DNA from: CBDBND01 sp965262665
GTDB lineage: Bacteria > Pseudomonadota > Alphaproteobacteria > Rhodospirillales > Rhodospirillaceae
Assembly: GCA_965262665.1 (NCBI GenBank)
Contig: CBDHFR010000002.1
Coordinates: 496,001 to 560,000 of the forward strand
Length of the DNA: 64,000 nucleotides
Reading direction: 5' to 3'
Numbering within the stretch: the stretch's first letter is position 1; each line of letters begins with the position of its first letter. Under the pieces are notes generated by a model. That model had not been told where the DNA came from. It ran no database searches and saw only the letters and a list, made by a program, of their open reading frames with translations. A program made the translations under genes and the position numbers. Shown in pieces: positions 1-7,490 of this stretch.

Positions 1-1
1 A

Positions 2-931
2 CTGTTGATGCGTGACGGCGTGGTGATCGGTGTACGCGCCGAGGACGACAGCGGAAATATGACTGAAGCTTATGGGCAGTCGGTATTGCTGGCCAGCGGC
101 GGTTACGCCTCAAACCCCGAACTGTTCTTCGAGCTCAGCGGCTACAAACAATATGGCAAGGCGTCGTATCCCTATTGTCGTGGTGATGGCTATGTCATGG
201 CGCTTGACGCGGGCGGGTTCACGCACGGCAAGGAGAATTATAGATGTGGCTCGCCGCGTATCATGGCCAGCGCGGATGAGCCCGCAGCACCCGATACGCG
301 CTTCATCGTTTATCCCGATCGGCGACCGCCCTGGGAGATCCAGGTGAATGTGAACGGCGAGCGCTATGTTGCCGAAGACGACCCAGGTTTTGACAACCGT
401 GAATTGGCTTTGGCGCGTCAGCCGGATTTGCGCACATGGCTCATTTTTGACCAGGCGATCTTCGACGCCTCACCCATTGGTATCGATGGATGGGACAAAC
501 AGGATTTTGCCGAAGCGTTTGAGTCTCATCCCATGTTTTTCAAGGCGCAAACCATCGCTGAACTCGCTGAGAAGAGCGGTGTCAATGCGAACGGGCTTGC
601 AGCAACGATCGAACGCTACAACCGCTTCCAGAAAAGTGGTGCAGACTCCGACCATGGCCGCGTATTTATGCCGCTCCCTATTGAAAAAGCGCCTTACTTC
701 GCCATCCGCCAACAAGGCTTTTCGATTACCTCGACGGTTGGCATCGCGGTGGATGATCAGCTGCGCGTCATCCGGCAAGACGGCAGCGTGATTGGTGGTT
801 TGTATGCCGCTGGCGAGATCCTCGGGTCGGGTCAACTGATGGGCAAATCTGCTGTTGGCGGCATGATGGTCACTCCGGCAATGACCTTTGGACGCCTTTT
901 GGGTGAATCGCTGCTGCCGCTCAAAGCGTAG
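2..931 (+). CDS. FAD-binding dehydrogenase, C-terminal part (5' end outside window)
   Basis: This is the C-terminal ~309 residues of a flavoprotein of the fumarate reductase / 3-ketosteroid-dehydrogenase fold, which oxidises or reduces an organic substrate using bound FAD. The frame is open from the window edge, so the true start lies upstream. Visible family marks are LLASGGYASNPE, the substrate-domain stretch around residues 90-230, and the closing FAD-contact segment GGLYAAGEILG...GKSAVGGMMVTPAMTFGR. A related full-length flavoprotein lies at 26664-28055. The last ~90 bases of coding sequence plus ~105 bases downstream recur, decayed, at 6611 and 7377. The family is secure; the substrate is unknown. 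Confidence 0.85.
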   Translation: MLMRDGVVIGVRAEDDSGNMTEAYGQSVLLASGGYASNPELFFELSGYKQYGKASYPYCRGDGYVMALDAGGFTHGKENYRCGSPRIMASADEPAAPDTRFIVYPDRRPPWEIQVNVNGERYVAEDDPGFDNRELALARQPDLRTWLIFDQAIFDASPIGIDGWDKQDFAEAFESHPMFFKAQTIAELAEKSGVNANGLAATIERYNRFQKSGADSDHGRVFMPLPIEKAPYFAIRQQGFSITSTVGIAVDDQLRVIRQDGSVIGGLYAAGEILGSGQLMGKSAVGGMMVTPAMTFGRLLGESLLPLKA

Positions 932-1035
932 CGCCGGCACAAGGCCCCATTTCTCTGTGCCATTTGCTTGTAGAGTTTCATGGACAAGCGGTATCCGGTT
1001 GATGGCCGGATTTCGGCTTGTGATCCAAAGCGGAC
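839..1035 (+). repeat. 3'-end repeat, copy A (intact gene end)
   Basis: The final coding segment of the flavoprotein gene and its downstream flank. The segment from ATGGGCAAATC to CCAAAGCGGAC is repeated at 6611-6806 at roughly 85% identity by eye, and its first half at 7377-7472. Copy A is the only one attached to an open reading frame. Confidence 0.85.
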
Positions 1036-1061
1036 TTTTCCGCCGCTAGAGCAGATTCAAT

Positions 1062-1721
1062 TTAGTCCCGATCATATCCGGCGGCGGCGAAGTAGTTTTC
1101 GCATTCGGTTGAGGTGAAGGCGTCGATGGCCTCGGCAATGGCGTCCCACAGGTCGTCGGCGGTTCTGGCGGCGGCCTTTCTCAGGAGCGCCTTGAGTTTG
1201 GCGAAGGCCATCTCGATCGGGTTGCAGTCGGGACTGTAGGGCGGCAGATACAGCAGGGTTGCGCCGGCGGCTTCGATGGCCTGGCGGATGCCAGCGACCT
1301 TGTGGGCGGGCAGGTTGGCCATGACGACGCTGTCTCCGGGGTCGAGTTCGGGTACCAGGACCTGTTCCACATAAGCCTTGAAGGCAGCCCCATGCATCGG
1401 CCCGTCGAGGAGCATCGGGGCCCGCCAGGCCCCGGAGAGGCGCAAGCCGGCGGTCAACGTGGTGGTCTTCCAATGGCCATGGGGTATGGCGGCCCGGCAC
1501 CGTTCGCCTTTGCGCGACCATCCCCGCAGCCGCGCCATCTTCATCGACGCGCCGGTCTCGTCGATGAAGATCAGCCGTTCCGGAGCGAGCCCTGCCTGGC
1601 CTTCGAACCAGAGCCGGCGCCGCGCGAGCACGTCCGGGCGCCGCTGCTCCGCTGCATGGCCGGTCTTTTTTTGTGCGTCAGCCCGCGCTTGGCGAAGAAG
1701 TACCAGACCGTCGACGGGCAC
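1062..1721 (-). CDS. IS630 transposase, downstream frame (DDE catalytic part)
   Basis: This is the catalytic half, entered by a -1 shift at the A7 run near 1666-1672; residues before KKTGHAAEQRRP are probably not translated from their own start. The first catalytic Asp is in LIFIDETGA and the final Glu in SPDCNPIEMAFAKLK. The second Asp, normally in a motif like VVMDNLPAHK, is replaced by Ala (VVMANLPAHK, codon GCC), so the enzyme may be inactive. The fragment at 61.6 kb carries the same substitution. Family secure, activity doubtful. Confidence 0.8.
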   Translation of the reverse strand: MPVDGLVLLRQARADAQKKTGHAAEQRRPDVLARRRLWFEGQAGLAPERLIFIDETGASMKMARLRGWSRKGERCRAAIPHGHWKTTTLTAGLRLSGAWRAPMLLDGPMHGAAFKAYVEQVLVPELDPGDSVVMANLPAHKVAGIRQAIEAAGATLLYLPPYSPDCNPIEMAFAKLKALLRKAAARTADDLWDAIAEAIDAFTSTECENYFAAAGYDRD

Positions 1722-2044
1722 ACCCGAACCCCGTGCGACGCCGCCAGCTTCTCGCCAATCTCGGCCAGCGTCATAGCCTTGGTCTGCGCCACCAGAGCCA
1801 GGATAAAGGCCTCATGCGCATCCAGCTTCGAGCCCGGCGGTTGGCCCTGGCGGTCGGGCTCGATCGAGCCCGTCTCGCGCCAGCGCCGGTGCCAGTGGAT
1901 CGCCGTCGCTGGCGCGACACGAAAACGCGCCGCGGCCCCCCGTGCAGACAGACGCCCCGTGACCGCCTCGACGACCCGCCGGCGAAGATCATTCCCGTAA
2001 CAATGCCCCATGTCTGACACCAAATCGGCTGTTCTAAAGCGCAT
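1571..2044 (-). CDS. IS630 transposase, upstream frame (HTH part)
   Basis: This is the N-terminal half of an IS630 transposase. It holds a helix-turn-helix DNA-binding region (residues ~20-60, RRRVVEAVTGRLSARGAAAR then ATAIHWHRRWRETG) and a second winged-helix region with SKLDAHEAFILALV and CPSTVWYFFAKRGLTHKK. After THKK this frame drifts into unrelated sequence. At 1666-1672 a run of seven T on the plus strand (A7 on the coding strand) allows a -1 shift into the catalytic frame at 1062-1721. Production of a fused transposase by slippage at A7 is usual for the family and inferred here. Confidence 0.75.
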   Translation of the reverse strand: MRFRTADLVSDMGHCYGNDLRRRVVEAVTGRLSARGAAARFRVAPATAIHWHRRWRETGSIEPDRQGQPPGSKLDAHEAFILALVAQTKAMTLAEIGEKLAASHGVRVCPSTVWYFFAKRGLTHKKRPAMQRSSGARTCSRGAGSGSKARQGSLRNG

Positions 2045-2129
2045 GATCTTTTTCTAGCAGACTCGCTTTAGGAGCGACGATGAACGGTGGACTCTTGCGG
2101 CGCGCTGTTTTGCACACCTTCTTTATGGA

Positions 2130-2171
2130 GGACTAGTACCGGCCTCGGATGGAAAGAGTTTTAGACCGTGT
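2130..2171 (+). repeat. 42-bp direct repeat, left copy
   Basis: The segment beginning GGACTAGTACCGGCCTCGG matches 3452-3493 at 35 of 42 positions, including an unbroken 15-base core CGGCCTCGGATGGAA. The two copies bracket the carboxyethylornithine-synthase-like gene in the same orientation. Confidence 0.7.
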
Positions 2172-2249
2172 CGTAATAACCAAAGCCGAGCTTATCCGTG
2201 GCGCTAGAGAGTGAGTTTTCGTTTCGATTTTCGGTAAACATGAATAATT

Positions 2250-3392
2250 CTAGACGGGTGCGTGCGGATATGTGGACTGGCGCTTCTGAAACGACAGAAT
2301 GCCAGGCTTTTGAATCACACCGGCATCAATGTTGACAGCTTTCCTGATGGTTTCATTATTTTGCCAGCTGGCCCACCCCTCCATGACAGTAGGGACATGA
2401 ACAATCAATGCCGCTGAGATGGCGCGTGACGCACTCTCCCACAAATAGCTTGGGGTATGATCAACCGCGTAATAATCAACACCCAAGACCTTAAACATTG
2501 GTTCTGCAAAGGTGGTTGGTTTGGCAAAATAAAACCCCATTTTTTCATCGCAACTCACGTCGATGATCAAGGCGCCCGGTCTGAGGCAGGACTTTTCGTC
2601 TTCAGTTACAAAATCAAGAGGAGCCAGAGGGTCTTGAAAAGTGCCGTTTACGATGATGTCGGATTCTTTGATTAGATCGCTTAAAGGCCGTTCCGTGCCA
2701 TCATGCTCGATCACTATGAGACGCGCTTGTCCCTTCTTGCCCTTGACCATCCTTACATAATGACAGTCGAGAACTTCTTCACGTACTTCATGGTCAGGGC
2801 GTTTAATACAAATGGTAATGTCTCTAAAGCCGTGGGCTTTGAGCGCATATATGGCGCCGCGGCTCACCGCTCCAAAGCCAAATATAGTCGTCTTCCGTTG
2901 GTTTCCGTAGTGGCCGTCGACCCCCCTTAACTGAAGTGCATGGAGGACGGCGCAATAACCTGCTAATTCATTGTTCTTGTAAAACGTGTGCCGACCGATT
3001 TGGCCTTCTGGCCCCCAGTTAAACATATCTTCGAAAGCGATGAGTGTTTGCTTGCGATCAATGGCCGTTTGCGTAATTGCCCGCTGTTGTGCGCAATGGG
3101 GGTAGCCCCACAAAATGCCGCCCTCGCGCAAATTACACAAATCGGATAACTCAGGCTTGAGAATGATTACTGTGTTTGCGTTGGTCAGCAAATCTTCGCG
3201 TGAAGCTACACCACGACTAAGTGCCGAAAGCTCGGAATCTGAAACACCAAACGCGGCGCCATAACCCTTCTCAAATATCAGATGGCCGCGAATGGACTGT
3301 GGAAGCCGGTCCAAATGTTCTGGGTGAATGGGGTACCGCCTCTCATTTTTTTTTCTCGATGTGCCAATGACTCCTAACGACAGCTTATCCAT
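2250..3392 (-). CDS. N5-(carboxyethyl)ornithine synthase-like dehydrogenase
   Basis: A 380-residue cytoplasmic protein of the alanine dehydrogenase / PNT superfamily. It most resembles N5-(carboxyethyl)ornithine synthase, which reductively condenses ornithine or lysine with pyruvate using NADPH. Visible features are the N-terminal domain (LGVIGTSRKKNERRYPIHPE, matching the substrate-side RxPxxP-like region), EDMFNWG, and a Rossmann loop GFGAVSRGAIYAL near residues 172-184, then NGTFQDP and IIDVSCDEKMGF. Full length for the family. It stands alone, preceded by a weak ribosome site and bracketed by 42-bp direct repeats, which suggests acquisition as a cassette. Ornithine is the family substrate; here it is inferred. 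Confidence 0.8.
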   Translation of the reverse strand: MDKLSLGVIGTSRKKNERRYPIHPEHLDRLPQSIRGHLIFEKGYGAAFGVSDSELSALSRGVASREDLLTNANTVIILKPELSDLCNLREGGILWGYPHCAQQRAITQTAIDRKQTLIAFEDMFNWGPEGQIGRHTFYKNNELAGYCAVLHALQLRGVDGHYGNQRKTTIFGFGAVSRGAIYALKAHGFRDITICIKRPDHEVREEVLDCHYVRMVKGKKGQARLIVIEHDGTERPLSDLIKESDIIVNGTFQDPLAPLDFVTEDEKSCLRPGALIIDVSCDEKMGFYFAKPTTFAEPMFKVLGVDYYAVDHTPSYLWESASRAISAALIVHVPTVMEGWASWQNNETIRKAVNIDAGVIQKPGILSFQKRQSTYPHAPV

Positions 3393-3451
3393 TAAATATT
3401 GGGCCTTGAACCTATTAAGCGGGAGTGAATAATTTGCCTGTAATCTACTGG

Positions 3452-3493
3452 GGACTAAGAGCGGCCTCGGATGGAATGAATTTTATACTGTGT
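3452..3493 (+). repeat. 42-bp direct repeat, right copy
   Basis: Second copy of the repeat at 2130-2171, starting GGACTAAGAGCGGCCTCGG. It overlaps the 3' end of the small zinc-ribbon gene that begins at 3652. Confidence 0.7.
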
Positions 3494-3652
3494 ACCTTGT
3501 TTCCAGGCCAACTTTTTCTTGCAGCGGATGCACACTCTCTCACCGGCCCATTCACTGTGAAATGGGTCTTTGCACACTAAGCAAGTCCTTACCCTTGGAG
3601 AATGCAAGGGGTCTATAGCGGGATTCCGTTTGAGCACACTGGAGCTGGTCAT
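3455..3652 (-). CDS. Small zinc-ribbon protein
   Basis: A 65-residue protein with two knuckles, RTCLVCKDPF and RVCIRCKKK, spaced like a four-cysteine zinc ribbon (C-x2-C, about 14 residues, C-x2-C). Such proteins often bind nucleic acid or act as adaptors, but no function can be assigned here. The start codon overlaps the stop of the upstream gene (ATGA at 3649-3652), indicating translational coupling. Its 3' end runs into the right 42-bp repeat. Confidence 0.6.
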   Translation of the reverse strand: MTSSSVLKRNPAIDPLHSPRVRTCLVCKDPFHSEWAGERVCIRCKKKLAWKQGTQYKIHSIRGRS

Positions 3653-3957
3653 GATTTTTCCTTTGCCTTATCAGACAGGCATTGAAGTTCATCTAGTACG
3701 TTCGCGACGAGCACTTTGCGGCGCGGGTGTTGCGCATCGTCAATCTCTGCATATAGCCCTATGAGGTACTGCGCCTTGGTCACCGCGTCGTCCACTGTCT
3801 CTGCTTGACAGCTCAAAAATCGGTTTTCCACCTCTTCCTGACGCTGGCGTATTGCTGCCTACGTTACTTCATGTTCATGTCGGCGAGCACGGCGTTTTTC
3901 TATGGCAGACAGGATGGCCTTTGAACGATGATTGTCGAGATCAATAGGGTAGTCCAA
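3649..3957 (-). pseudogene. Small helical protein gene interrupted by one in-frame TAG
   Basis: The reading frame from about 3957 encodes a charged helix (LDYPIDLDNHRSKAILSAIE then KRRARRHEHEVT). It stops at TAG (3859-3861) and resumes in the same frame as AAIRQRQEEVENRFLSCQAE to the stop at 3649. The sequence on both sides reads as one continuous protein. A shorter product could start at the GTG at 3829-3831, which has a plausible ribosome site (GGAAGAG). The original upstream start is uncertain; TTG at 3955-3957 is a guess. No family recognised. A CAG to TAG change would explain the interruption. Confidence 0.45.
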
Positions 3958-4021
3958 CGCATACAGCCCTTTTTAAAAACCACCGCATTCTGCGCTTTTC
4001 ACATTTGGCGAATGATATAGC

Positions 4022-4366
4022 TCAATCCCTAGCGGTTATGGTCATCCCCTCATCTTCAGCCCGTTCGACGGCTTCGCGATCAACCTCACCTCGTATCATG
4101 CGCCCCATCTTTTCTCGCTCCAACGCTAAGTCGAGTTCATGCGGATCAATGATTAATGTGTGACTGGTGCCTGGATGGGACGGATCAGCAGGAATATGAA
4201 ACCGTGATGACGTTCGGCGGTAAGCCTGGAAAGACAGACCTTCTATAAGGTTTTCATCCGTCTCTACCGCATAAACGCCGGGCGGAAACTCGCTATCAAA
4301 TCCACCTATAGTGAATGGGTTTTCAAACGTAACCGTCGTATTGGTCGTGCGTGTGTTCACTGGCAC
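4022..4366 (-). CDS. Hypothetical protein, 114 aa
   Basis: A 114-residue soluble protein with no signal peptide. The N-terminal part (FENPFTIGGFDSEFPPGVYA) looks like a beta-rich fold, and the C-terminal third is acidic and helical (ALEREKMGRMIRGEVDREAV). The upstream GGAGG-type site (GGGAGGTGCCAGTG) supports the start at 4366. No family recognised. It belongs to a group of small minus-strand genes between the ceo-like gene and 4.6 kb. Confidence 0.6.
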   Translation of the reverse strand: MPVNTRTTNTTVTFENPFTIGGFDSEFPPGVYAVETDENLIEGLSFQAYRRTSSRFHIPADPSHPGTSHTLIIDPHELDLALEREKMGRMIRGEVDREAVERAEDEGMTITARD

Positions 4367-4439
4367 CTCCCTGGTGAGCCACCCTAACAGACATCGTGCT
4401 GAATCGATAAATTACTGGTCGGATTGACCGCACGTGTGG

Positions 4440-4613
4440 TTAAGCGTCCTGAACGGGCGTGCCAGGTGCGGGTTCGGCTTCGGAAGGTTTGACGGGTGGA
4501 CCTGAAACTTCTGGGTGTTGTGCGGACTCTTTATTGGCTGGTTCGCTGGCACCCTCTTGTGTGGCTTGCTTGCTTAGGGTGTCTTGTTGTTTGGAGAACG
4601 ATTTGTAGGACAT
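4440..4613 (-). CDS. Short disordered Pro/Glu-rich peptide, 57 aa
   Basis: An open frame of 57 codons starting at ATG 4613 with an AAGGGA-type ribosome site 8-9 bases upstream. The product begins MSYKSFSKQQ and is rich in Gln, Glu, Ser and Pro throughout, with no hydrophobic core, so it is probably disordered. It resembles in composition the 49-residue peptide at 5118-5267 on the other strand. No function can be assigned. Confidence 0.45.
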   Translation of the reverse strand: MSYKSFSKQQDTLSKQATQEGASEPANKESAQHPEVSGPPVKPSEAEPAPGTPVQDA

Positions 4614-5117
4614 GAAAATCCCTTAGTTACTCCAGCAATAATTGGCTGGTTCTTAACATAAGTGGTGTTTCAAGTCCTCTTTTTCAATAGTTGGTATTTG
4701 TTTCATTTATATTGAACGTACATTGCAACGACTTGTCCGTTATTTACCGTAAAATAGAGTGCCAGCGAGAATTAAGTACTGCCTGCGGATTGTGTAGCCA
4801 CCAATTCAACCCCATATAACAGGTATCAAAAGTTGAAACCCCATTCAGTGGCGGCATACGCCTGACGCACATAGATGCGGTTTAGCACTCTACCTCGTGA
4901 AAATTGATTGAGACGCTTTTGCTTGCGATGATTGAGATCATCAACCTTGCCAGCCATTACGTCTTGAGGGGAAAGTCAGGTTTGTCAGCAGCCTTGCGGC
5001 TGAACAGACAATGCTTATTGCTAAACACTATATTTGTTTCTTTCCTCAACAAATTCCTATCACGACTTTCCGTGTCAACCGATAAGGAAAGAATTATTAT
5101 CAAAAATGAGATTATTC
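4614..5117. other. Intergenic stretch without a convincing gene
   Basis: About 500 bases, more AT-rich than its surroundings. It lies between two divergent short disordered-peptide genes and probably carries their promoters. An open frame at 4904-5125 has no ribosome site or recognisable product and is not supported. Confidence 0.5.
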
Positions 5118-5267
5118 ATGACTGAGACACAAAAGGCAGAAGAAGCCTCCGCCGCAACCGAAGAGTCCGTTAAGGCCGACACGCCTTCTGATAAGATGGA
5201 AGGAAAAACGGAAACTCAAGGCCCAGATCAGAAGCCGGCTGAACAGACAGATTCAGCTAAGGAATAA
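5118..5267 (+). CDS. Short acidic disordered peptide, 49 aa
   Basis: The product begins MTETQKAEEA and is almost entirely Glu, Ala, Lys, Thr, Asp and Gln, with no hydrophobic segment. A second in-frame ATG lies at 5106. The ribosome site is weak. A strong GC hairpin follows eight bases after the stop, which supports a real transcription unit. It mirrors the composition of the minus-strand peptide at 4440-4613. Function unknown. Confidence 0.45.
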   Translation: MTETQKAEEASAATEESVKADTPSDKMEGKTETQGPDQKPAEQTDSAKE

Positions 5268-5275
5268 AGTGACGA

Positions 5276-5299
5276 GCCCCCGCGCCGTTACGCGGGGGC
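5276..5299 (+). terminator. GC-rich hairpin, probable terminator
   Basis: A perfect 9-bp stem GCCCCCGCG / CGCGGGGGC with a six-base loop lies just downstream of the acidic peptide gene. There is no T-run after it, so termination is inferred from stem strength and position. Confidence 0.65.
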
Positions 5300-5362
5300 C
5301 TGACATTCGTCAATTACGCCGCATGTGGGCTAACGTTTATCTCACTCAGACAGGATAAAATG

Positions 5363-5527
5363 ATGCCTTACGAACAAGGAATGCAAATCGATTATGATCC
5401 AATATCGAAAGAAGTGCTTATCACGTTCCGCGGAGAACGCGCGATATTGCCAGTAACTTACGAATCCGCTGAAGAAGGAAAAGCCGCAGGAGAGAAATAC
5501 TGCCGCAAGCATGGCTGGAATGCGTGA
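5363..5527 (+). CDS. Small conserved-looking protein, 54 aa
   Basis: Fifty-four codons from ATG at 5363 (an adjacent ATG at 5360 is possible), preceded by AGGA at 5352. The product contains IDYDPISKEVLITFRGERA and ends GEKYCRKHGWNA: a short beta hairpin followed by a helix with one Cys, like many small alphaproteobacterial orphan proteins. The stop overlaps the possible start of the next frame (ATGCGTGA). Function unknown. Confidence 0.5.
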   Translation: MPYEQGMQIDYDPISKEVLITFRGERAILPVTYESAEEGKAAGEKYCRKHGWNA

Positions 5528-5741
5528 TCTGAACGCTACTCGCCGTTTGCCGCCTATGGTCAAACACGCTGACTATAGAAGCGTCATGCAGGGTCTTGAT
5601 GACCATAACGCAGTATTCAAGAACTCTCCTCTTCCTCCGAGAAGTATAGATCTTGCTCGTAAGTCCGAGCCGGCGTCTTTAGAGGCAACGCGATTGCTTT
5701 TGCGCTCCCGAGACCGCGGCGCTTTCTTCGCCGGCACCTAA
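5520..5741 (+). CDS. Hypothetical protein, 73 aa
   Basis: Open frame starting at ATG 5520, inside the end of the previous small gene, so possibly translationally coupled. The product (MRDLNATRRLPPMVKHADYR onward) is basic and has no membrane segment. It is followed 35 bases later by the secreted repeat-protein gene. No family recognised, and coding status is uncertain. Confidence 0.4.
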   Translation: MRDLNATRRLPPMVKHADYRSVMQGLDDHNAVFKNSPLPPRSIDLARKSEPASLEATRLLLRSRDRGAFFAGT

Positions 5742-5776
5742 ATGACGCTCAGCAACAAAACAATAGGACTAATTTC

Positions 5777-6568
5777 ATGAAGTCACTCATACCGCTAACC
5801 GGTAAATCCTTTCTGGCTCTGCTAATTGGAACGCTCATCGTGGCCACCATAGGGACGGCACAAGCACAGCGCGTTGCCGTTGCGATACCTGAGAATGCCA
5901 TTGCGAAAAGTTACGGACTTGGCTGGGACTGCGTGCCAGGTTTCCAGCAAAAAGAGGGTGCCTGTGAAGCCGTTGTTGCGCCAGACAACGCCTATTTGAC
6001 TGGTAATAAATATAGTAGGCCTTGGGAATGTCAAACCGGATACAAAAAAATGGGAGACGCGTGCGTCTCTATTGCCGTACCCAAAAACGGCTATTTAACG
6101 AACAGAGTGTATGGGAGCGGATGGGACTGTGGCCGTGGCTACCGTGAAAACGAGGATGCCTGTGTTGCAATTGCGCTGCCCGACAATGCTTATTTGACCA
6201 ATGCACCTTATGGCACCGGATGGAAATGTGAACGAGGGTATAAAGAGAGCGCCGAAGGTTGCAGCGCTATTATGGCACCGGTAAATGCCTTTCTTACAGG
6301 CATATCCTTTGGTCGGGGTTGGGAGTGTGAGCGCGGGTATCGCCTTGTCGGTGCATCGTGTGAGGCTGTTAAAGTTCCCGCCAATGGATATTTAACAGAC
6401 ACATCTTACGGCCTCGGGTGGAAGTGTGATCGCGGGCATCAATCAAACGGAGACACGTGTACAGCCATTAGCATGCCAGAGAACGCACTCCTGGATTACT
6501 CAGGCAACGATTGGGATTGCAACCCAACGCATCGCCGGCAGGCTGATCAATGCGTTTCCCTACGTTAA
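5777..6568 (+). CDS. Secreted Cys-rich protein with seven ~33-residue repeats
   Basis: A 263-residue exported protein. Residues 1-30 form a Sec signal peptide (hydrophobic LALLIGTLIVATIGTAQAQ). The rest is seven tandem repeats of about 33 residues with the pattern xPxNAYLTxxxYGxGWxCxRGYxxxxxxCxAI. Each repeat carries two cysteines, 14 in total, so each probably closes one disulfide in the periplasm or outside. The first and last repeats are the most divergent. I do not recognise the family; it is vaguely EGF- or sushi-like in size but lacks their cysteine count. It precedes decayed copy B of the dehydrogenase tail. Confidence 0.75.
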   Translation: MKSLIPLTGKSFLALLIGTLIVATIGTAQAQRVAVAIPENAIAKSYGLGWDCVPGFQQKEGACEAVVAPDNAYLTGNKYSRPWECQTGYKKMGDACVSIAVPKNGYLTNRVYGSGWDCGRGYRENEDACVAIALPDNAYLTNAPYGTGWKCERGYKESAEGCSAIMAPVNAFLTGISFGRGWECERGYRLVGASCEAVKVPANGYLTDTSYGLGWKCDRGHQSNGDTCTAISMPENALLDYSGNDWDCNPTHRRQADQCVSLR

Positions 6569-6610
6569 AAATATACCCCACGCGCAAGAAGAGCCTTTAG
6601 TTTGTCAATG

Positions 6611-6806
6611 ATGGGTAAATCCGCCGTTGGTGGTATGATGGTTACACCGGCAATGACCTTTGGACGCCTTTTGGGTGAATCACTGCTGCCGCTCAAGATG
6701 TAGCGCCGGTGCAAGCCCAATTTCTCTGTGCCATTTGTTTGTAGAGTTTCATTGACAAGCGGTAATAGGTTGAAAGTCGGATATCGGCTTGTGATCCAAA
6801 GCGGAC
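6611..6806 (+). pseudogene. Decayed 3'-end copy B of FAD-binding dehydrogenase
   Basis: The frame from ATG 6611 encodes GKSAVGGMMVTPAMTFGRLL through to PLKM and a TAG, matching the last 30 residues of the flavoprotein ending at 931. The match continues ~105 bases past the stop. No upstream dehydrogenase sequence is present: the preceding gene is the unrelated repeat protein. It is a relic of a second dehydrogenase gene or of a duplicated 3' end. Confidence 0.85.
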
Positions 6807-6807
6807 A

Positions 6808-7266
6808 TCAATTGGCTTTCTTTAGCGTTATAGTGGCGGTCTTGTTAAGCGGACTTAAAACGAATCTCGCCTTTTCATAGGGTGCGGGCCCCATACGCGC
6901 CTTGGCGTCATTAGAGAATCCAACTCGTTCTTTTGGTATCCTAAAAAGGCCAGTGTCTAATTCTCCGTCCATATCTTCGTCGTAAAACACACTAATTGCA
7001 TATTCACCGAGGGTTAAACCAGGAAAGACGGCGCTGATTTAGTCCAGGTCTTTTACTGGAGTAACAACAACATCTACTGGTTCATTCAAATAGGTTTCTT
7101 CCGCATCAAAAAGAGATGTGAATACTTGTCCGACATTTGCTTCTACGCCTTGAACATTAACGACCAAGTCAAGCGTGGATTCTTCTGCAACGGTCATGTT
7201 TGTCGCAGTTAAGAATCCCATGGCGATTACCAACTTTGTGACTGACCTCATGAGCGCTCTCTTCAT
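6808..7266 (-). pseudogene. DUF2141-like exported protein, one in-frame TAA
   Basis: A secreted protein of about 150 residues: a signal peptide (MKRALMRSVTKLVIAMGFLT, cleaved near VAEE), then STLDLVVNVQGVEANVGQVF and, later, GEYAISVFYDEDMDGELDTG and FSNDAKARMGPAPYEKARF. These are typical of DUF2141 (small periplasmic proteins). A single TAA at 7039-7041, after VVTPVKDLD, splits an otherwise continuous frame. No upstream partner gene; it lies between tail copies B and C. The family call is good; loss of function is inferred from the stop. Confidence 0.75.
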
Positions 7267-7376
7267 CTCTATGTGAAAATATTTTAGTTTCAGTTTGTCT
7301 TGATGCATAGGACCGCACAAACAGGCATGAAAATCTCATGCCATCCAAAGTCTTGTGAAGAATTAGGATTAGAAGA

Positions 7377-7472
7377 ATGGGCAAATCGGCCGGTGGCGGC
7401 CTGATGTTCACACCGGCAATGACCTTTGGACGTCTTTTGGGTTGAGTCGCTTCTGTCGCTCAAGGTGTAGCG
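7377..7472 (+). pseudogene. Decayed 3'-end copy C of FAD-binding dehydrogenase
   Basis: A shorter third copy: MGKSAGGGLMFTPAMTFGRL is followed by an inserted base and an early TGA, while the equivalent terminal TAG is still visible at 7468-7470. It abuts the end of the COG4315-type gene on the other strand. Confidence 0.8.
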
Positions 7473-7490
7473 TGCATGCGCTGGCGCCCC

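Larger units (their letters stand above)
1047..2056 (-). mobile_element. IS630-family insertion sequence
   Basis: An element of about 1 kb carrying two overlapping transposase frames on the minus strand, as is typical of IS630. TA dinucleotides stand at 1047-1048 and 2055-2056, the expected target duplication. The terminal repeats just inside are poor (GAGCAGATTCAATTTAG on the left; GAAAAAGATCATGCGCTTTAG reading in from the right), so the ends are approximate. It sits directly behind the 3' repeat copy A. Fragments of a near-identical copy occur at 61584-61785. Confidence 0.75.

Noticed and set aside
1302..2000. Plus-strand frame of 232 codons across the IS630 element
   Set aside because: Antisense to the transposase frames; high GC causes long shadow frames here.
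4904..5125. Open frame of 73 codons upstream of the acidic peptide gene
   Set aside because: No ribosome site or family resemblance, and it overlaps the better-supported small gene at 5118.
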